Shown here: positions 63,854 to 64,000 of the stretch, in pieces | How the letters are laid out: each line of letters starts with the position of its first letter | How positions within the stretch are numbered: the first letter of the stretch is position 1 | Assembly: GCA_024401475.1 (NCBI GenBank) | Contig: JAKSKZ010000006.1 | Coordinates: 44,311 to 108,310, forward strand | Source: Paludibacteraceae bacterium | GTDB lineage: Bacteria > Bacteroidota > Bacteroidia > Bacteroidales > Paludibacteraceae | Length of the DNA stretch: 64,000 bases | Direction: 5' to 3' | The notes under the pieces: generated by a model | The model's input: only the letters and a program-made list of their open reading frames with translations | Database searches by the model: none | What the model was told of the DNA's origin: nothing | Made by a program: the position numbers and the translations under genes

Positions 63854-64000
63854 ACATTTGATTTGTGAAGGTTTTATACTTAAGGTGACCTCTATAAATT
63901 GATTTCGTGGATTTTTTGAAGTTTGTTTGGTTTCTTCTCAGTAAATTCAAATCATTGGTGTCCGCTAAACCTTTTGAACTGACATAAAAAAGGCTGTGCC

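Noticed and set aside
1..64000. CRISPR arrays, rRNA genes, replication origin
   Set aside because: No regularly spaced direct repeats, rRNA-like stretches or origin-like box clusters were seen; the only sizeable direct repeats are the tRNA pair, the CBM6 modules and the tssH 5' duplication.

Overview
This is a chromosomal window from a low-GC member of the Bacteroidota, most likely order Bacteroidales. The evidence is Bacteroidota-type promoters (TTTG about 20 bases upstream of TAnnTTTG), secreted proteins with type IX secretion (T9SS) C-terminal sorting domains, a Bat operon, a short zinc-less adenylate kinase, a pyruvate:ferredoxin oxidoreductase suggesting anaerobic metabolism, and a type VI secretion system of the Bacteroidota subtype (T6SSiii). 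The genus cannot be fixed from the sequence alone.

Layout. 1-10.5 kb is housekeeping and small accessory genes: the 3' end of lon, hpt, adk, two hypotheticals, a T9SS cargo protein, two identical tRNA-Arg(ACG) genes, a BASS-family transporter, a long-chain acyl-CoA synthetase, a DUF389 membrane protein, a GNAT acetyltransferase and a secreted protein. 10.7-16 kb encodes two related secreted carbohydrate esterases (CE6-like acetylesterase, Ig-like, CBM6-like, T9SS tail). The larger one also has a CE1/feruloyl-esterase-like domain, which suggests removal of side groups from plant hemicellulose. 16.5-18.4 kb looks like a small acquired island (AraC regulator, zinc-ribbon protein, broken VOC/membrane chimera). 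18.4-23.5 kb holds nifJ and an AAA ATPase. 23.5-24.3 kb is a patch of small genes and gene debris, possibly phage-derived.

24.4-51.0 kb is one long, tightly packed plus-strand T6SSiii locus: tssE-F-N-K-G, then membrane-complex genes (tssQ-, tssO-, tssP-like and tssR), three hcp (tssD) paralogues, tssB-C, vgrG (tssI), a probable effector adaptor, a 1502-residue PAAR-like effector, lipoprotein immunity candidates and tssH (clpV). TssJ, TssL and TssM are absent, as expected for this subtype. The effector joins a DUF4280 PAAR-like tip, a long Ig-like middle, a GH19-type glycan hydrolase and an M23 metallopeptidase, so it appears able to cut both the glycan and the peptide parts of peptidoglycan. 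It is followed by three related proteins sharing a C-terminal FGL(E/D)GF motif. Two are predicted lipoproteins, which fits immunity to a periplasmic toxin. A 105-bp, about 95% identical copy of the tssH leader and 5' end lies upstream of the last immunity gene. This marks a duplication or cassette-insertion event and leaves a broken gene behind.

51-64 kb returns to core genes: dxs, an HU gene coupled to an unusual HU-transmembrane-LysM fusion, and an eight-gene Bat-type operon (MoxR ATPase, DUF58, a membrane protein, BatA, BatB, BatC, BatD, BatE) ending in a clear terminator.

Most coding calls rest on recognised family motifs in the translations. Domain boundaries are approximate, and no database or structure search was run.
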